Below, in pieces: positions 1-12,200 of a stretch of DNA of 64,000 bases. The notes beneath the pieces were generated by a model that was not told where the DNA came from, ran no database searches, and saw only the letters and a list, made by a program, of their open reading frames with translations. The position numbers and the translations under genes were made by a program. How positions within the stretch are numbered: the first letter of the stretch is position 1; each line of letters starts with the position of its first letter. Origin of the DNA: Suillus spraguei. Taxonomy: Eukaryota; Basidiomycota; Agaricomycetes; Boletales; Suillaceae. Location: contig JABCPU010000094.1 in the NCBI GenBank assembly GCA_016800925.1, forward strand, positions 1 to 64,000. Direction: 5' to 3'.

Positions 1-150
1 GACCAAGAGAGACGTGAGAATGTAAGTGCGTATCCAGAGAAGGAAGGCAACTATAGTACAGATGCGTTAAGCATATGAGTCAGAATCATGTTACGTAATA
101 TACACGGTAAATGAAGTAGAAAATGAATAGGGGCATGTACGATTGTAACA
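1..150. mobile_element. 3' part of an LTR (family B), cut by the window edge
   Basis: Bases 1-150 match 44814-44963, the right part of a solo LTR deeper in the window, with scattered substitutions. Both end in TGTAACA, the expected CA-type LTR end. The base after the end is 151. The next five bases, GGCTG, would be the target duplication if this is a solo LTR, but its left end lies outside the window. It sits just before the first recognisable exon of a KDZ transposase and may have split that gene. Confidence 0.75.
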
Positions 151-209
151 GGCTGAAGGTAGAAATTTCTGTTCTCATGGTTGCATATCCATGCTTAACC
201 TTCCTACAG

Positions 210-2758
210 AATAGCTTACGGTGTCGCTTCAGCAATGCGTTCCACTGGTACCAGGTTTTGACCGTATTGGCTCAGAATCATATCTCTACCCTCATGGTTG
301 GTTCCCGGACAGATGGTGCTCACGTGGACCAACCTAGTGATTATCTCCGCTTGCGGTGCCCACTCTGTTTCGGAGGGAATGATTGGCGAAACGGAGCGAG
401 AGATTCTCTTCCTATGTGGGTTATTTTTTACTATGCTACTACAACAATTAATAATTTATAGGCCAGACGTCATCGTTTGCATTGATGCGTGCTTCACACA
501 GAAACGCTCTGCAAATCCTCGCAGTGCTGCTGGTAGCAATCCTCCCAACCCGACACCATCCTTCTTTCTACCGATGGACGATGTGAAAGCAATGGAAGAT
601 TTTGTTGAAAGGTGTCGCAGAGACAGACGGCAAGCAAGGACCTCGAGGGCAGAACCTGATGAAGATGGCTATGAGGAGGGCATGCGCATACCAGTATCTG
701 TCTTGAACGGATGTGACGACTCCTTCATTGCTGCAGACGAAAAGCGGGAGAAGGCAAGTACTCGTTTCTTTACCGATACTGGCCTCATGGCACTGGTTTG
801 TAGGCATGACCGTGTCCTATGGATCGCGAACCTGACATCCGCGGGAGAAAAGCAGCATTATGTGCTTGCTCTCTTGGACCGATTGTTCAAACATATCCCT
901 CCTCAGATGACCATCGGGCTCTTGTATGACATTGGATGCCAGCTCGAATGGAGCTGTTGCAAGTGGAACTTCATGGACGATTCCATTCTATCTCGCATCA
1001 CATTTGCTGTAGCTGTGTTCCATGCCTATGGTCACCAGTGGGCGTGTCAGATTGTTTACCACCCTAGGAAGTGCGAGGGATTTGGCTTGTCTGATGGTGA
1101 GGGATGCGAGCGGTTATGGAGTTTCCTCAAGCCTCTCATCCCTTCCTTGCGTGTTTCAGGGGTGTATATTCTTTTTTCTAATCTGTCTATTTATCTCACT
1201 CTTCAGCAAAGTTTAATCAGCGACTTTTTGTCCTCAATACTCAAATTCGCCACTTAGACTCGAAATCATTGCAAGGATTTGGACACTGGCTCCATCGGCG
1301 TTGGATTCACTGTCAATCGAAGAAGCATGATGTGCTGGACCGTTTGCACGCCTTGGAGTTGGATGAGAATGCGCTCTGTGTAGAGTGGAAGGCCCAGGTT
1401 GATCATCAGACGCGACCCACACCACGTATGTAGATAGCTAAGTGTGCCTACTGCTTGACTGAACACCATGTAGGACAATCTAGAAACAAGGCAGCGGAGG
1501 TGATCACTATTATCCTAGCACTAGAGAAGACACTACAAGCTCAGGAGGCCTCCATACACGAACTCAAGATGCAACTCCTCGGTGTCCGTGTCCCTAACAT
1601 TGGGGAAGTCAATCTGCAGCTAGTAGATGCGTGCTCTCGGTATAAAAAAACCGCTGACACTCTCCGACATCGTCGAGTGGCACTTGGAACGGAGGATAAG
1701 GTCAACCTGGAGAAGATGAAGAAGGATACTTACCTTACAGTTCGCTTGAATGCGCTCGCAATCAAGACTCGCATCCGTGATCGCCTTCGTCAACGAAAGT
1801 TCGAATTGGAGAGACTGAGAGATCGTACAGAGCCACAGTCAATGGTGCGTTGATAGTTTGACTACACTGATACATCTCAGAATTTTCCAGCTGAGCGTAA
1901 GCTTCGTGTGAATACGCAACACTCAATCAAACGCCGAGAGCCTGGCATCCTCAAATTAATTACTACTACAACAGTTTGTTTCTCAACTACGGTCTCTTAT
2001 ACAATGGCGACGAGCACCCCCTTCTGCCGTTCCCCCTCATATCATCCCGTGTGACGGCGTCTTTCAGCTCGACGTTGATGACAACATCTGGCAAGACGTT
2101 GGGCTGGATGACGACACTTTGAACCCTCCAGCGTGGCTATCGGATGACACGGTCAGGAATGGTATCCGGTTGCAACTTGAAGTTGATTGGTGCAATGAGA
2201 GGAGGCTCGACTGATGCAGGAGAGGGCCATCATTCAAGAGTGGATGTTAGCAGAGTGGGACAGTACACAAACTGCCTTGCATACAGCAGGTGCGTCAGCG
2301 TACAATTTCATCAACAGTATCTAATTATTTCACAGTCGCAGATCCAGTGATGTCTTTCCACCTTCGATCTTGCGCAGATGAACTTGTCGACATCTGCGTC
2401 ATCTGGAAGAAGAAGGTTCAAATATTCTGTGCGTGTGGCCAACGACTGCGAGTTGGGGACCCTCTGATGAAGCTTTGGTTCAAGCCACTTATAATCAGGC
2501 CGATCATCGTTTTGGGGTGAGGATGATGACGAGAGTTCGGAAGGAGACAGAGAGGGTGATTGTGAGAGTGACCTGGAGTATGGCGAAATTGAAGATGAGG
2601 AGCTGATGGATGCTATCAAGGAGATTGCGTTAGTGGATGAATATAGGTATGGTCAGAATGCGGAGTTCACGGATGACTTGGATGACTTGGATGACATTGG
2701 TGATGACTTCATGCCTTCTTCCCCCATAAAATCATTACACAAGCGGCGCAACATTTAG
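210..2758 (+). pseudogene. KDZ-superfamily transposase, 5'-truncated and frameshifted
   Basis: The translated exons carry hallmarks of the Kyakuja-Dileera-Zisupton (KDZ) transposases common in basidiomycetes. These are a CPLCFGG segment, then PDVIVCIDACFTQKR holding the first catalytic aspartate, then YDIGCQLE, FHAYGHQWACQ and GFGLSDGEGCERLWS. Introns I can place are 416-461, 1162-1211 and 1426-1473, each joining the frame correctly. A coiled-coil-like region follows (about 1500-1850), then KRREPGI. From about 1960 on, the frame must shift at roughly 1965, 2205 and 2510 to keep the recognisable tail (DVDDNIWQDVGL, then an acidic C-terminus ending at TAG 2756-2758). The 5' exons are missing. 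The product would have been a cut-and-paste DNA transposase; this copy looks decayed. Frameshifts could partly be assembly errors. Confidence 0.85.
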
Positions 2759-3199
2759 AACATTCTGCAGTGTATTGTTAATAATATATTCTCTGTCACA
2801 TCCTCTTTTCTGTTGTATCTGAGTTGTGCAAAAATAAAACTCGTGACATTTACCTTAGCTTCCGCCCACCTTAGCTTCCGGCCCCCTGTCACAGCGTGAC
2901 TGTAACACAAATATTTCCGTATACGGGAGCTTAGGCAGTTAATTATCAAAACACATTGTGTAAATTGTGCAATGACAAGACATGTTACAAAACATTGTAC
3001 AATAGGCTCTATTAATCATAGACATTGTGCATGAATGATACCAGTGATGTGAGGTTGTTTTGAAGGTAGGGACACGGCCGACTCAAGGGCAGGACATTTT
3101 TGTGAACATGAACCAGATGCAGGTATGTTCTCTTCACCCTCCCATCCATGGTGCACCTGCCAGCGCTCTCTTGCAATGCAGGACGAGAAGAACAATGGT
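2759..3199. other. Intergenic, nothing recognised
   Basis: AT-rich sequence downstream of the KDZ tail. It contains a short direct repeat CCACCTTAGCTTCCG near 2850-2880. No convincing gene or RNA was seen. Confidence 0.5.
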
Positions 3200-3445
3200 T
3201 GTGCACCTGATTCAAAACCAATCTATTTCCTAGAGCGCCCAGTTCATCACCCATCTATTTGCTATGGCACCCCCATCCACCCTGGTTTATCACCCGTCTA
3301 TTTGCTAGAGCGCCCAGTTCATCACCCATCTATTTGCTATGGCACCCCCCATCCTCCCCGATTCATAACCCACCTGTTTGCTAGGGCACCCCCGTCCCAT
3401 TGTGGTCTGCCTACATCACATATGGCCCTCCCTAGTAGCCCATAA
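3200..3445. repeat. Degenerate tandem repeat, TTCATCACCCATCTATTTGCTA type
   Basis: About five imperfect units built on TCA(T/C)CACCC, TATTTGCTA and a GGCACCCCC tail, with a spacing of roughly 32-43 bp. Reading frames through it are by-products of the periodicity. Confidence 0.8.
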
Positions 3446-3534
3446 TTGTGCGTGGGTCCGCCCTACATGACAAGCACCCAGTTCATCACCTATCTATTTG
3501 CTAGAGTGCCCCCCATCCTCCCCGGTTTATCACC

Positions 3535-4040
3535 CACTACAATGTCTTGTGGTCTGCCCTAGTCAGTCTATAATGTCATTGTGGTCCGCCCTACGTAGGC
3601 TATAATGTCTTTGCGGTCTGCCCTAGTCAGTCTATAATGTCACTGTGGTCCAACCTATATGGTGTATGGTCTGCCCTAGTCAGTCTATAATGTCATTGCG
3701 GTCCGCCCTACGTAGGCTATAATGTCTTTGCGGTCTGCCCTAGTCAATCTATAATATCATTGTGGTCCGCCCTACTTAAGCTATAATGTCTTTGCGGTCT
3801 GCCCTAGTCAGTCTATAATGTCACTACGGTCTGCCCTACATGACATATGGTCCGCCCTACATAGGCTATAATGTCATTGCAGTCTGCCCCACATGGCATA
3901 TGGTCCTCCCTATAATGGTGCGGTGGTCCGCCCAATATGGTGTATTATCCGCCCTACTGAGGCTATAATGTCTTCGTGGTCCACCATAAATAATATATGG
4001 TTCGCCCTACCTAGGCTATAATGTCTTTGTAGTTCGCCAG
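3535..4040. repeat. Satellite with a 32-bp unit (GGTCYGCCCTA / CTATAATGTC)
   Basis: About fifteen copies of a 32-bp unit alternating between two forms, GGTCTGCCCTAGTCAGTC and GGTCCGCCCTACGTAGGC, each followed by TATAATGTC. The two forms make a 64-bp higher-order unit in the cleanest part (3550-3840). The flanks are more degenerate. Confidence 0.85.
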
Positions 4041-4044
4041 AACG

Positions 4045-4300
4045 AATGAGCCATCCAGGATTTGTTTGAGTAAGTATTGTCGCAAATGACCTTGACTATG
4101 AAAGTGTGGGCATATGTATTTGATATAGACGGGGGGAACTCTGGTGTTGCAATCGCAAATGACCTTTGACTATGAAAGCGTGGGCATATGTATTTGATAT
4201 AGACAGGGGGGAACTCTGGTGTTGCAATGCTCCAGGATTTGTTTCAGTAAGTATCGTCGCAAATGACCTTTGACTAGGCATATGCATTTGATATAGATGA
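4045..4300. repeat. Three-copy direct repeat with a unit of about 75-105 bp
   Basis: The core CGCAAATGACCTTTGACTA and TTTGATATAGA recur at about 4080, 4153 and 4258. The GAACTCTGGTGTTGCAAT tail is present in two copies and the CCAGGATTTGTTT spacer in two. Confidence 0.8.
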
Positions 4301-4774
4301 GGGGGTTGGTTTTCCTAATCCCCTTCAAACTCTCTGTCACCCTTACATACCTGTGAAGAGCAAGAGAGAGACCAAACTAAGCAAGACACAATTGAATCCA
4401 CAAAGCTAGCCATTATATGCTTATATATGTTAGATATAAGACAGAGGTTCATTGTAGTCTAAGGCTATTCACCATCAGAATCAACAAAAAACTACCACAA
4501 ACTACTGAAAATTTAGGTGGATTCTAGACCCCAGACACTCCTATATATTTGGGAAAATACATTAGATATATGGTCCAAAGTACCCTATGGTACTTTCCAT
4601 GACATGTTCCCAAACATCTTTGGTCTATGTACCATACATACTCCTTTGGTCCACAAACATAATAGGGAAGGACCATGGAACATTGGAGAGACCATCGGAA
4701 ACATACCTCTTAGGTACAAATCTCTATAGGCCACAATCAACCTAAGAGGTGTCTAAAATGGGGTGACCAAAGTG
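4301..4774. other. Intergenic, nothing recognised
   Basis: Low-coding AT-rich sequence. Short ORFs lack any recognisable motif. Confidence 0.5.
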
Positions 4775-5180
4775 GGCTAGCATCAAAATCAGTGGTCTTT
4801 CCGGTGCACATTACTGTGTACTGCTTACAGGTTCTAAAATTCAACTGCCTGAATATTGCATGGTCATTGGTAGTCATGCATGCGGCGAACAAGGGAGGTG
4901 CGGTGGTAGGAGTGGAAGCACTGTCAATAAAGACTTTGGACTCATTGGTACTAACCGTATTGATATTAATTGTGGCAAGTGGTAGAGTGCAAGATTGGAA
5001 TAGGGGGTAATCGTCGGAACGTGGAAGCAATTTCCAATGCATTCAGAGCCATCTTCTCAAAGTTTCATGGCCACCAAAAAATTGACCATAGTGTGATAGG
5101 ACAGGTAAACACGAAGAAGGTGACGGGATAAACCTGCTCGAGTCTTGACTTCCTGATACCTGGCGATCATCCTCATCCTC
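4775..5180 (-). pseudogene. Truncated copy of the ankyrin-like gene at 52760-53973
   Basis: The minus-strand translation shares TNESKVFIDSASTPTTAPP and LFAACMTTNDHAIFRQL with the gene at 53 kb. It also shares the following intron and the upstream flank up to the CTCGAGTCTTGACTT stretch. The ankyrin part between the two shared segments is missing, so this is an internally deleted fragment. No downstream exons follow. It is too incomplete to be functional. Confidence 0.85.
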
Positions 5181-5429
5181 CAGCGATCAATGGTTTACGA
5201 CTCAATGTTTTTGTGCCAAGATAAGAGAGAGAAAGCCGAGCGGCAGAACAAAGTGCAGCAGTCGGCTCATCGCATGTGAAAGGTGTCTTCGGACAGATTT
5301 GTCACATCAAAACGACAGGTTCATTATGCCACTCTCAATGGAGGTTCCGAGCAGGCTCAAAGTCAGAACTGAAGGTTCAACGTTTGGGTCTGAAATAAAG
5401 CAGCATCTACCTAGGTGTGATATCTGTAA

Positions 5430-8400
5430 TCATATAAGAGTCTCAAGGGTCTCGCTATCAGCCGGAGACTCCCCCGACTCCGTGAAAGATCTTTGGAGAG
5501 CGGCAATTTCTTCGTCGCTCCTGAACAGTGTGCTGAGCTCGAATCTGTCATTGCACGCTATCCGGAACTCCTCGGCGCATAGAGTTTTCATTTCCTTCAG
5601 GTACGATAGCACCGCAAATGCGGCCTACCCGTCGTATGTAAACAAGTGGTTCAGATACAGAGGGTGGACACGGACCTCGTGATCAAGTTGGACAGGCTCC
5701 TTTAGGACTGTGAATAGTATGGAATCAACCTCGTCTTGCGGCGCTTTCAATATCTGCGCGACTTTAGCATGTGCTACAATAGCCATCGGCGACGAAGAAT
5801 GATTCTGGAGGTACTGGGAGTTGAACAATTCAAGGGAAACCTCTGGGGGAATCAGTGAGGCAATGGACTCAGCAAGTACTGGCCCGACCGGCGCGGGAAT
5901 TGGCTCGGGTAACAAGGAGACTGGAACTCCTGTCAGATAACAGCCTAAAGTTGTAATCCATCTTACCAGTGTTCCTCAGATGCGCTATCCGTGAGTGCAA
6001 ATCAGGATGTTCGGGATCCAGTGAATGTGCGCGCACGAGCATCCTAACAGCTTGCAAGTATTTCTCTAATTCCGAATCAGACATTTATCCCCTAGCTTCG
6101 GACTTCGACACTCCACTTACTTCGTCGAATAGCAACATCATATATTGCAAAGCAAATGTCCATATTTTGTGGCACAAGTTCTGATAGGCCTGTCAAATAT
6201 TTGTCCGCGCGTTCGAGGGGGTCCTCGGCCAGGACCAGTTTCAGGCCTTCTGGATCTTCGTCTCTCAGACGGGGGGGCTCAAGACCCCTGTCCTCGGACT
6301 GAGTAGCTGTGGCTGCGGAAAGAATGCGGCTGCGTAAAGAAGACAATGGAAAGGTTACAGAACGACGTGTTGATTCACCCTTTTTGCTGTTTGCACCATC
6401 TGCTTCGGGCTGTCCCTTACGAGCAGCTTTTTTCGCCTTGTTGATAGCTTTCTTGGAGGAAACATCTGAGGTGGTTGTTTCTAGGTCTGACGATCAGCCG
6501 AGGATGATAAATCGCAACTTATTACTTGCCTGCAGGTTGAAGACTGGGACCGAGAGTCGCATCGTCGTATAATGCAACCCATATCTTCAGAAACATCATG
6601 AGATCGGCTGTAAATGAACATGCCAAAAACTCACTTGAACGGTTGCAACTGCTGCATGAATAAAGCCTGGATGTGATCGCACATTATCCTCCCATTTCAA
6701 CATCCTGGAAAAGCATATTATCAGTCAATTAAATCAAACCCACGGCGTACAATTCTGACTCGGTGTAAACATTGAGAATTGTTTTCCGTACAGAATACTG
6801 GTGGAATTCATATTGGTCTTCACGGAACGATTCAAAAACCTGCCGAAGGTCAAGCCTCCACGTCCAGACGAAGGCACAAACGAAGGGCTTACTTTCTGTA
6901 TTACATAGTACTTCTTTAAAGCAAGGTTGAGCTTGCCAGCCCGCCGATATGAATCACCCTGCTCGACAAGATAATGCATTGCTTGCATCTCTTCTAGATC
7001 TGCTGCTGCGGACGCTCCTCCCTAAGTCCGGAAAGGTATGAACGACAATAAGAAATCTGCATGCCATGTGACACAACTCACCCTTGTGAACTTGGAGAAT
7101 ATAGTGTCCGCCTCAGAAATCATGCCAGCTCTTAGCAAGTACTTTCCCGTCTTCGTGTTAATGAACCTATCCTGCCCGTCCAACAGACGAGCATCATTCA
7201 TAGCCCTCGCGGCACCATGTGGATCACCCGCCCGTTTGAGCACGCGGGCTCGTGTCATATAGAGCTCTGGCAGTGTCGGAGTATGTACTATTGCAATGTC
7301 CAATATGTCCAAGGCCTGTTTGTGGCGCCCTAGGTAGGAATGATGCTGTGCGAGGAGATACAACGCCCACAAGTAAGTTGTTGGCTCATTAGAATCGCCA
7401 GTCGAAGGGGATGAGGTCTCAAGAGTGGCACGAAACTCTTCCACGGTATCTTCGATTATCTGACACTTGACCGAGTCCTTGTACAGCGGCTTCAGGTCAG
7501 CAAAGAGAGAAGGAATGCCTTTCGTGAGCGCGTTGGTCAGGTAGGGTTTGATGAAATCCTTGAATTCTTGTCCAGTGGTCACATGAAGAGCCAGTCGACG
7601 CGGAGCGGTAGCAAACTGGACATTGAAGTAACCACGGAGCATTTCAAGTGCTTTTTCCCGATTTTCGTCAGTGACATTAGCTAGAAACAGTCATTTAAAT
7701 AGATGAAAATGTCGACAAAAGCACCCACCAAGGTCAATGCCTTGGTTAGCAAGGAGCCCTTTGTAGTACTCGTAGCCATCGGCATTTTGTGACAGAAGCC
7801 AGCGCCAAGCAGCATCAGCTTGTTCCGTCCAGGCCGTCTTTTGGTCATCATCCGCATTGCTTTCCTTCAGTTTTGCCAATAAGCGAGCTGTAAAATATGA
7901 AGTTCTCTCGAGACATAAGCCACATGTAGTCACACCTTTCATTTCCGTACCCGCTATGCGATTCAGGACAGAGCCACCCTTGGCCCTGTCATGTGACTCG
8001 AGCATGTCGACCGCGGATTGGAAGTCGCCCATATCCTCTAGTATGCGAACGTGATACATCAACAGTTCCGAGAATTCCACATTGTAAGATCCTACGTTCT
8101 GCAGACACGTTATATGAGTGAGCAGATACAATGATGTAAATCCATCTACCCGAAGAAATCCTTCAATACATTCAAGAACTTGTTTTGCCTCAGCGAGGTT
8201 TCCATTAAGCTGATACGCGACCGCAAGACCGACCCAGTGATGTCGATTGTAAGGCCGCAGGCGGAGGAGGTTATGACGTGTATCTACCAGGCCCTCAAAT
8301 TGACGTGTCTGCGTTTGAAGAACAGCCGTATCTCGCAGGATATTAAAGTTGTCCTTCATTTCAAGCACTGAGATACGCCCGAAAAATAAGTTACCACTCA

Positions 8401-8790
8401 AGCGCACCTTATCAAACTTCAACGCCTGAATATACGACTTGAGTGCGTCCTCGTATTTGTGTTCGCTCTTCTGGATAAGTGCCCAGACGTGCCAGCAGAT
8501 ATGGGAAGACAGGTCCTTGCGCATACCCTCCTTGACGAGATTGATGCCCTCATCGCGCTGACCAAGGTGCACCAGGATCAGGCCTTTCATGCACATTGTT
8601 TCTGCACGACTGCAAATCAGCCATGAAAGGTGCGAGCGTCAGTTCAGGTTGACATACCACCATGTTCAGGGTACTTTTTAAGTATTTGATCGGCTGTCTT
8701 CCTGCCCTTGGAGAGTTGTCTGTTTTCATACTGGCTTAAAAGATCAGCAAATAGCTTCTTGTCCTTTTGTGCTAGAATAGGTGGTGCCAT
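5430..8790 (-). CDS. NAA15: N-alpha-acetyltransferase NatA auxiliary subunit (Naa15/Nat1-like)
   Basis: Naa15 is the TPR-repeat scaffold that anchors the catalytic subunit Naa10 to the ribosome for co-translational N-terminal acetylation. The start ATG (8788-8790) begins MAPPILAQKDKKLF. Exon 1 ends at 8657 and exon 2 begins at 8601 and reads on into MCMKGLILVHLGQRDEG. Then come typical family segments: HICWHVWALIQK, YNRHHWVGLAVAYQL, LYMTRARVLKRAGDP and LNLALKKYYVIQK. Helical TPR pairs run through the whole length. Several introns are visible, for example within 7870-7940 (GTGTGACT...TTTACAG) and around 7680-7730. The last exon ends LETLI with the stop at 5430-5432. The assembled length, near 850 residues by eye, fits the family. 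No break was seen. The neighbour Pds5 lies upstream on the same strand but is functionally unrelated. Confidence 0.9.
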
Positions 8791-9261
8791 TTGCTGGTGG
8801 TGTCCAAGTCGCTAAAGCCCAGCCTGAAGGGTATATGAGGTTCAGGGACGAGGCTGTTGCGTTTGCCTCACGTTGAGCGCGTGAGCAGTGCGTTGACGTT
8901 GGTTCGGAAGGTTTGTGTACTTGCTGTATGGAGAAGGTTGACTGTAATGAACCTTGTGGACCGGAGGAGGTACTCGTGCACCAAGAGATGGACCTCGGCA
9001 AGTTCGGCATATGGATTTCGAAAACTCAGCTCTCGGGAGCAGATTACTCATGTGTAGCACAAGATTACGATACAAAGCAGTACACGAGTAAGCAAAATAG
9101 ACACAAAACTACAGTGCAGAACTAATGGGCGTAAGTAAGCAAAGTAGAACATAAAATAAAAGTCATGACTTTCTAGCATGATTACCCTTCTTCTTCACTT
9201 GCTTACTGATTTTCCTCTGTCAGACTAAGGTCAGACTCGTCAAGATGCAGTAACGAGAGGT
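8791..9261. other. Intergenic between Naa15 and Pds5
   Basis: Holds the 5' flank of Naa15 and the 3' flank of Pds5, both minus strand. No further gene was seen. Confidence 0.6.
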
Positions 9262-12200
9262 TCAACACACCTTCGCACGTGTTCCCGCCTTACGACTTGG
9301 CTTACGATTTTGGTCTCCCTTCTTCTCATTCGCTTCATCCTCATCGCTCTCTTGTTCACTAGACCCGTCCTCACGTTCCGAGCTCTGCTTAGGCGTGTCC
9401 TCCCTATCATCTTGCTCTGAATCATCCGAGGACGGCTCTTCCTCAGATTCAGACTGATCGCTAGTCCATCGAGCTGTTTTTGCACGTCTGAACCGGCCAT
9501 CAGAGACATTCAATAACTATAAGATGGGGAACTCTCACTTGGTGGTCCCATTGGCCCTGTGCCGTGACGCCTTCCTTTTTGGAGGGGATTTGGAGTCTTT
9601 AGGTTCTCGGGGTTCACGCCGTTTCTCCTATCGTAGTAAATGGTCATGTACGCTCGACACATCACAGCTCTGGAAGCTTACCTTGGAAGTGCCCACAGGC
9701 TTCTGTGTTTTGGACGATTCCAAAAGCCAGGCTGATGTTTCCTCAGGGAGATAAACAGTCTTCAAGATCTAAAAAAGGCCACCAATCAGTTTTCGAGCTA
9801 ACCTACGTAAAGTGCCATGACCTTCGTAGCTGCCTCCGGATTTGGTAGTGCACGGAGAATATCCGAAGGTAGTTTTACCTTTCCCGGATAGCTCTGCAAA
9901 CTCCAGGAACGTGCTTGTGCACGGGCCTTGATAAGCTCTTGCGTGAGCTCGCTCATAGCGTAAAGATTCTAAAAGCAGCACCATCTTTAATATCACAGCC
10001 TGACAGACAACACCAACACGGACCTCGCTATATGTATGTGACTGTCCATCGCGAACAGTCTTCGCCTTCATAGCAAGGTGGTAAAGTAGGGACACATTAT
10101 CAGAAGATGCTATTAAATCCAGATAAAAGTCGATGTATCTATGCAAAATGTCAGCATCTCCACATGCCCCCACGGATTTCACGGCGGCTTACTTGGCCAT
10201 TTCTTGCAAGTTTTCATGTGCAGTCGAAAAATCAGGGTGATGTGCAAGAAGATGAAGAAAGCGGATGAATATAATTTCAAACAGGTCGACTTTGGCAGCT
10301 GAGGAAAGGCAAATATGTCGAAAATACTCGAAATGCACTATCATCAATACTCACCAGCAGATATGTTTCGTGACGCGTGCGTTACATAGGAGATGGCCTG
10401 CAACGGTGTCAGACACAGTTACGATAGAACATAAAACATTACTCACGCGGCTCTTGACGTCCGCCTCAGGATCATGTACGGTCAAAAAGGGGATAAGATT
10501 GTATCGTGGAGGAAGTTTGCGCGCAGTAAGGAGGGGGAAGAGCTTCATGAGGAATTCCATGCGCACATTATAACATGGGTCCTACGCCAGATTAACTTAT
10601 GCAGATCGATGCAGACGGCTCAAACATACCTGCACAGTAATAGCTAACGAGATGAAATTTGTGTTAATGGCAGTCGCGAACTTGTCCACTACAGACAAAT
10701 GCAAAAGAGATATCGCAGCCTGCAGCCGCATGCGCGACTTGACCTTCGGACTGTCAGCAACCAACCATAACGTCAGTAAAGTGTACCATAATAAAGATGC
10801 GACACTGACTCGTCCGTTGCGTGAGCTGAATACGAGCCAGCATGATCAAGCAAAGTTGACAGCATCTTTAAGACGGGAGTGGCAACTTCAAGAGCTGTGT
10901 CTGTAGATGCATGCGCAAGACATCGATTGCGGCACACTTTGAGAGCCAATATTCGAGCGCATAGCCTAGGTTGCATGTCATCATCCTCTACCCAATCGGC
11001 ATCTAAGTCCATCTCATCCTATAGCATCACATATCAGCAAATCACCTTTTTAGGCCTACAGGATGATAGCACTACGCACAGGATCCGCTGGACTAGGTAC
11101 CATGAGCAATTTCTTGACGAGAAAAGTCATCAAGACATCGCTCTTACGCTCAAATGCATCTGGCGCCAAACGAGCAAATTGGGCAAGAACAGCGGTATGT
11201 GCAACAAGTAGATCGGGCTCTGCTGTTGACAGCTTCCTTGCTATTGACTAAAAGATCTAGCATGAACGCTCAGTCAGAATCAAACCCGACAAACTCACCT
11301 CCACAGCTTCGGCGCACAAGTCGTCATGTTCCTTGGAGGCTACCAATATTCGGGCAGCGAACTTCGCTACACGAGCATTTGGACCCAAAACATAACGCAT
11401 TACACGCTCCAGCGTTCGTCTGGTCAACATTAAGCACCATAACGAGCAGATGACCAAGAAACCACACACTTATCGTTAACTGCTAGCGCTTCATCGCTCT
11501 GTGAAAATGCTGCAAGTGCCTGCATACCTACTTCTACGAGGCGTGCATTCTTTTCGTCCGCGATCGCCTTTGTCAGTTCGCTGGTATGGGGCTTGTATAG
11601 AGAAGGGCAGTGTTTTGAGATGTACGTTAAGAGCGTCTGTGCATGCTTCGAGTCTGCTTTCTGCACACGCTTAATCAAGGTTGGAATAGATGACTGGTTA
11701 ACTATGCGAAGCGTTGCCCGACGAAGGAACACGGTCATAGTGCCCAGGATCGATTCTGAACTTGACTCAATCCGACGAAGGAACTCATTCTTCGTACAGG
11801 GTGAGTACCGAGTCTAATTTTGAGTATAACAGATACTTACGGACGCTTTCACGAGTCCTTTGAGATCTGTCTGGGTATCCAAGCATGTCTTAAGTAACTT
11901 GTAAGACCTGTTCTCGTTTGCCCTTGCAAATGTATGCAGGTCATCTGCTGCTTTTTGAGGATCCCCAAATTGTCCTGCACCGGGATCAAATATGTGGTGG
12001 CTTACATAAAGTAGCAATGCTTACGGGAAATGTGGCGAATGACGTTGTTGAGTCGCTGTTTGACAACGTCCTCATCCTCGTCGATGACACCACCCTAATT
12101 CAAGCGTAAGATGGAGGTCGGGCCCACTACAGTCAGGACCGGAACTCACATTGTGTTGTATGCAACTTTGCAGATACAACTCGTACGGCGAGGGTCTGCT

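Noticed and set aside
123..461. Separate small protein at the left edge
   Set aside because: Its second half is a KDZ exon that splices at 416/462 into the next frame; its first half is LTR and flank.
3200..4300. CRISPR-like regular repeats
   Set aside because: Eukaryotic context, degenerate units without unique spacers, and no cas genes. It is an ordinary satellite.
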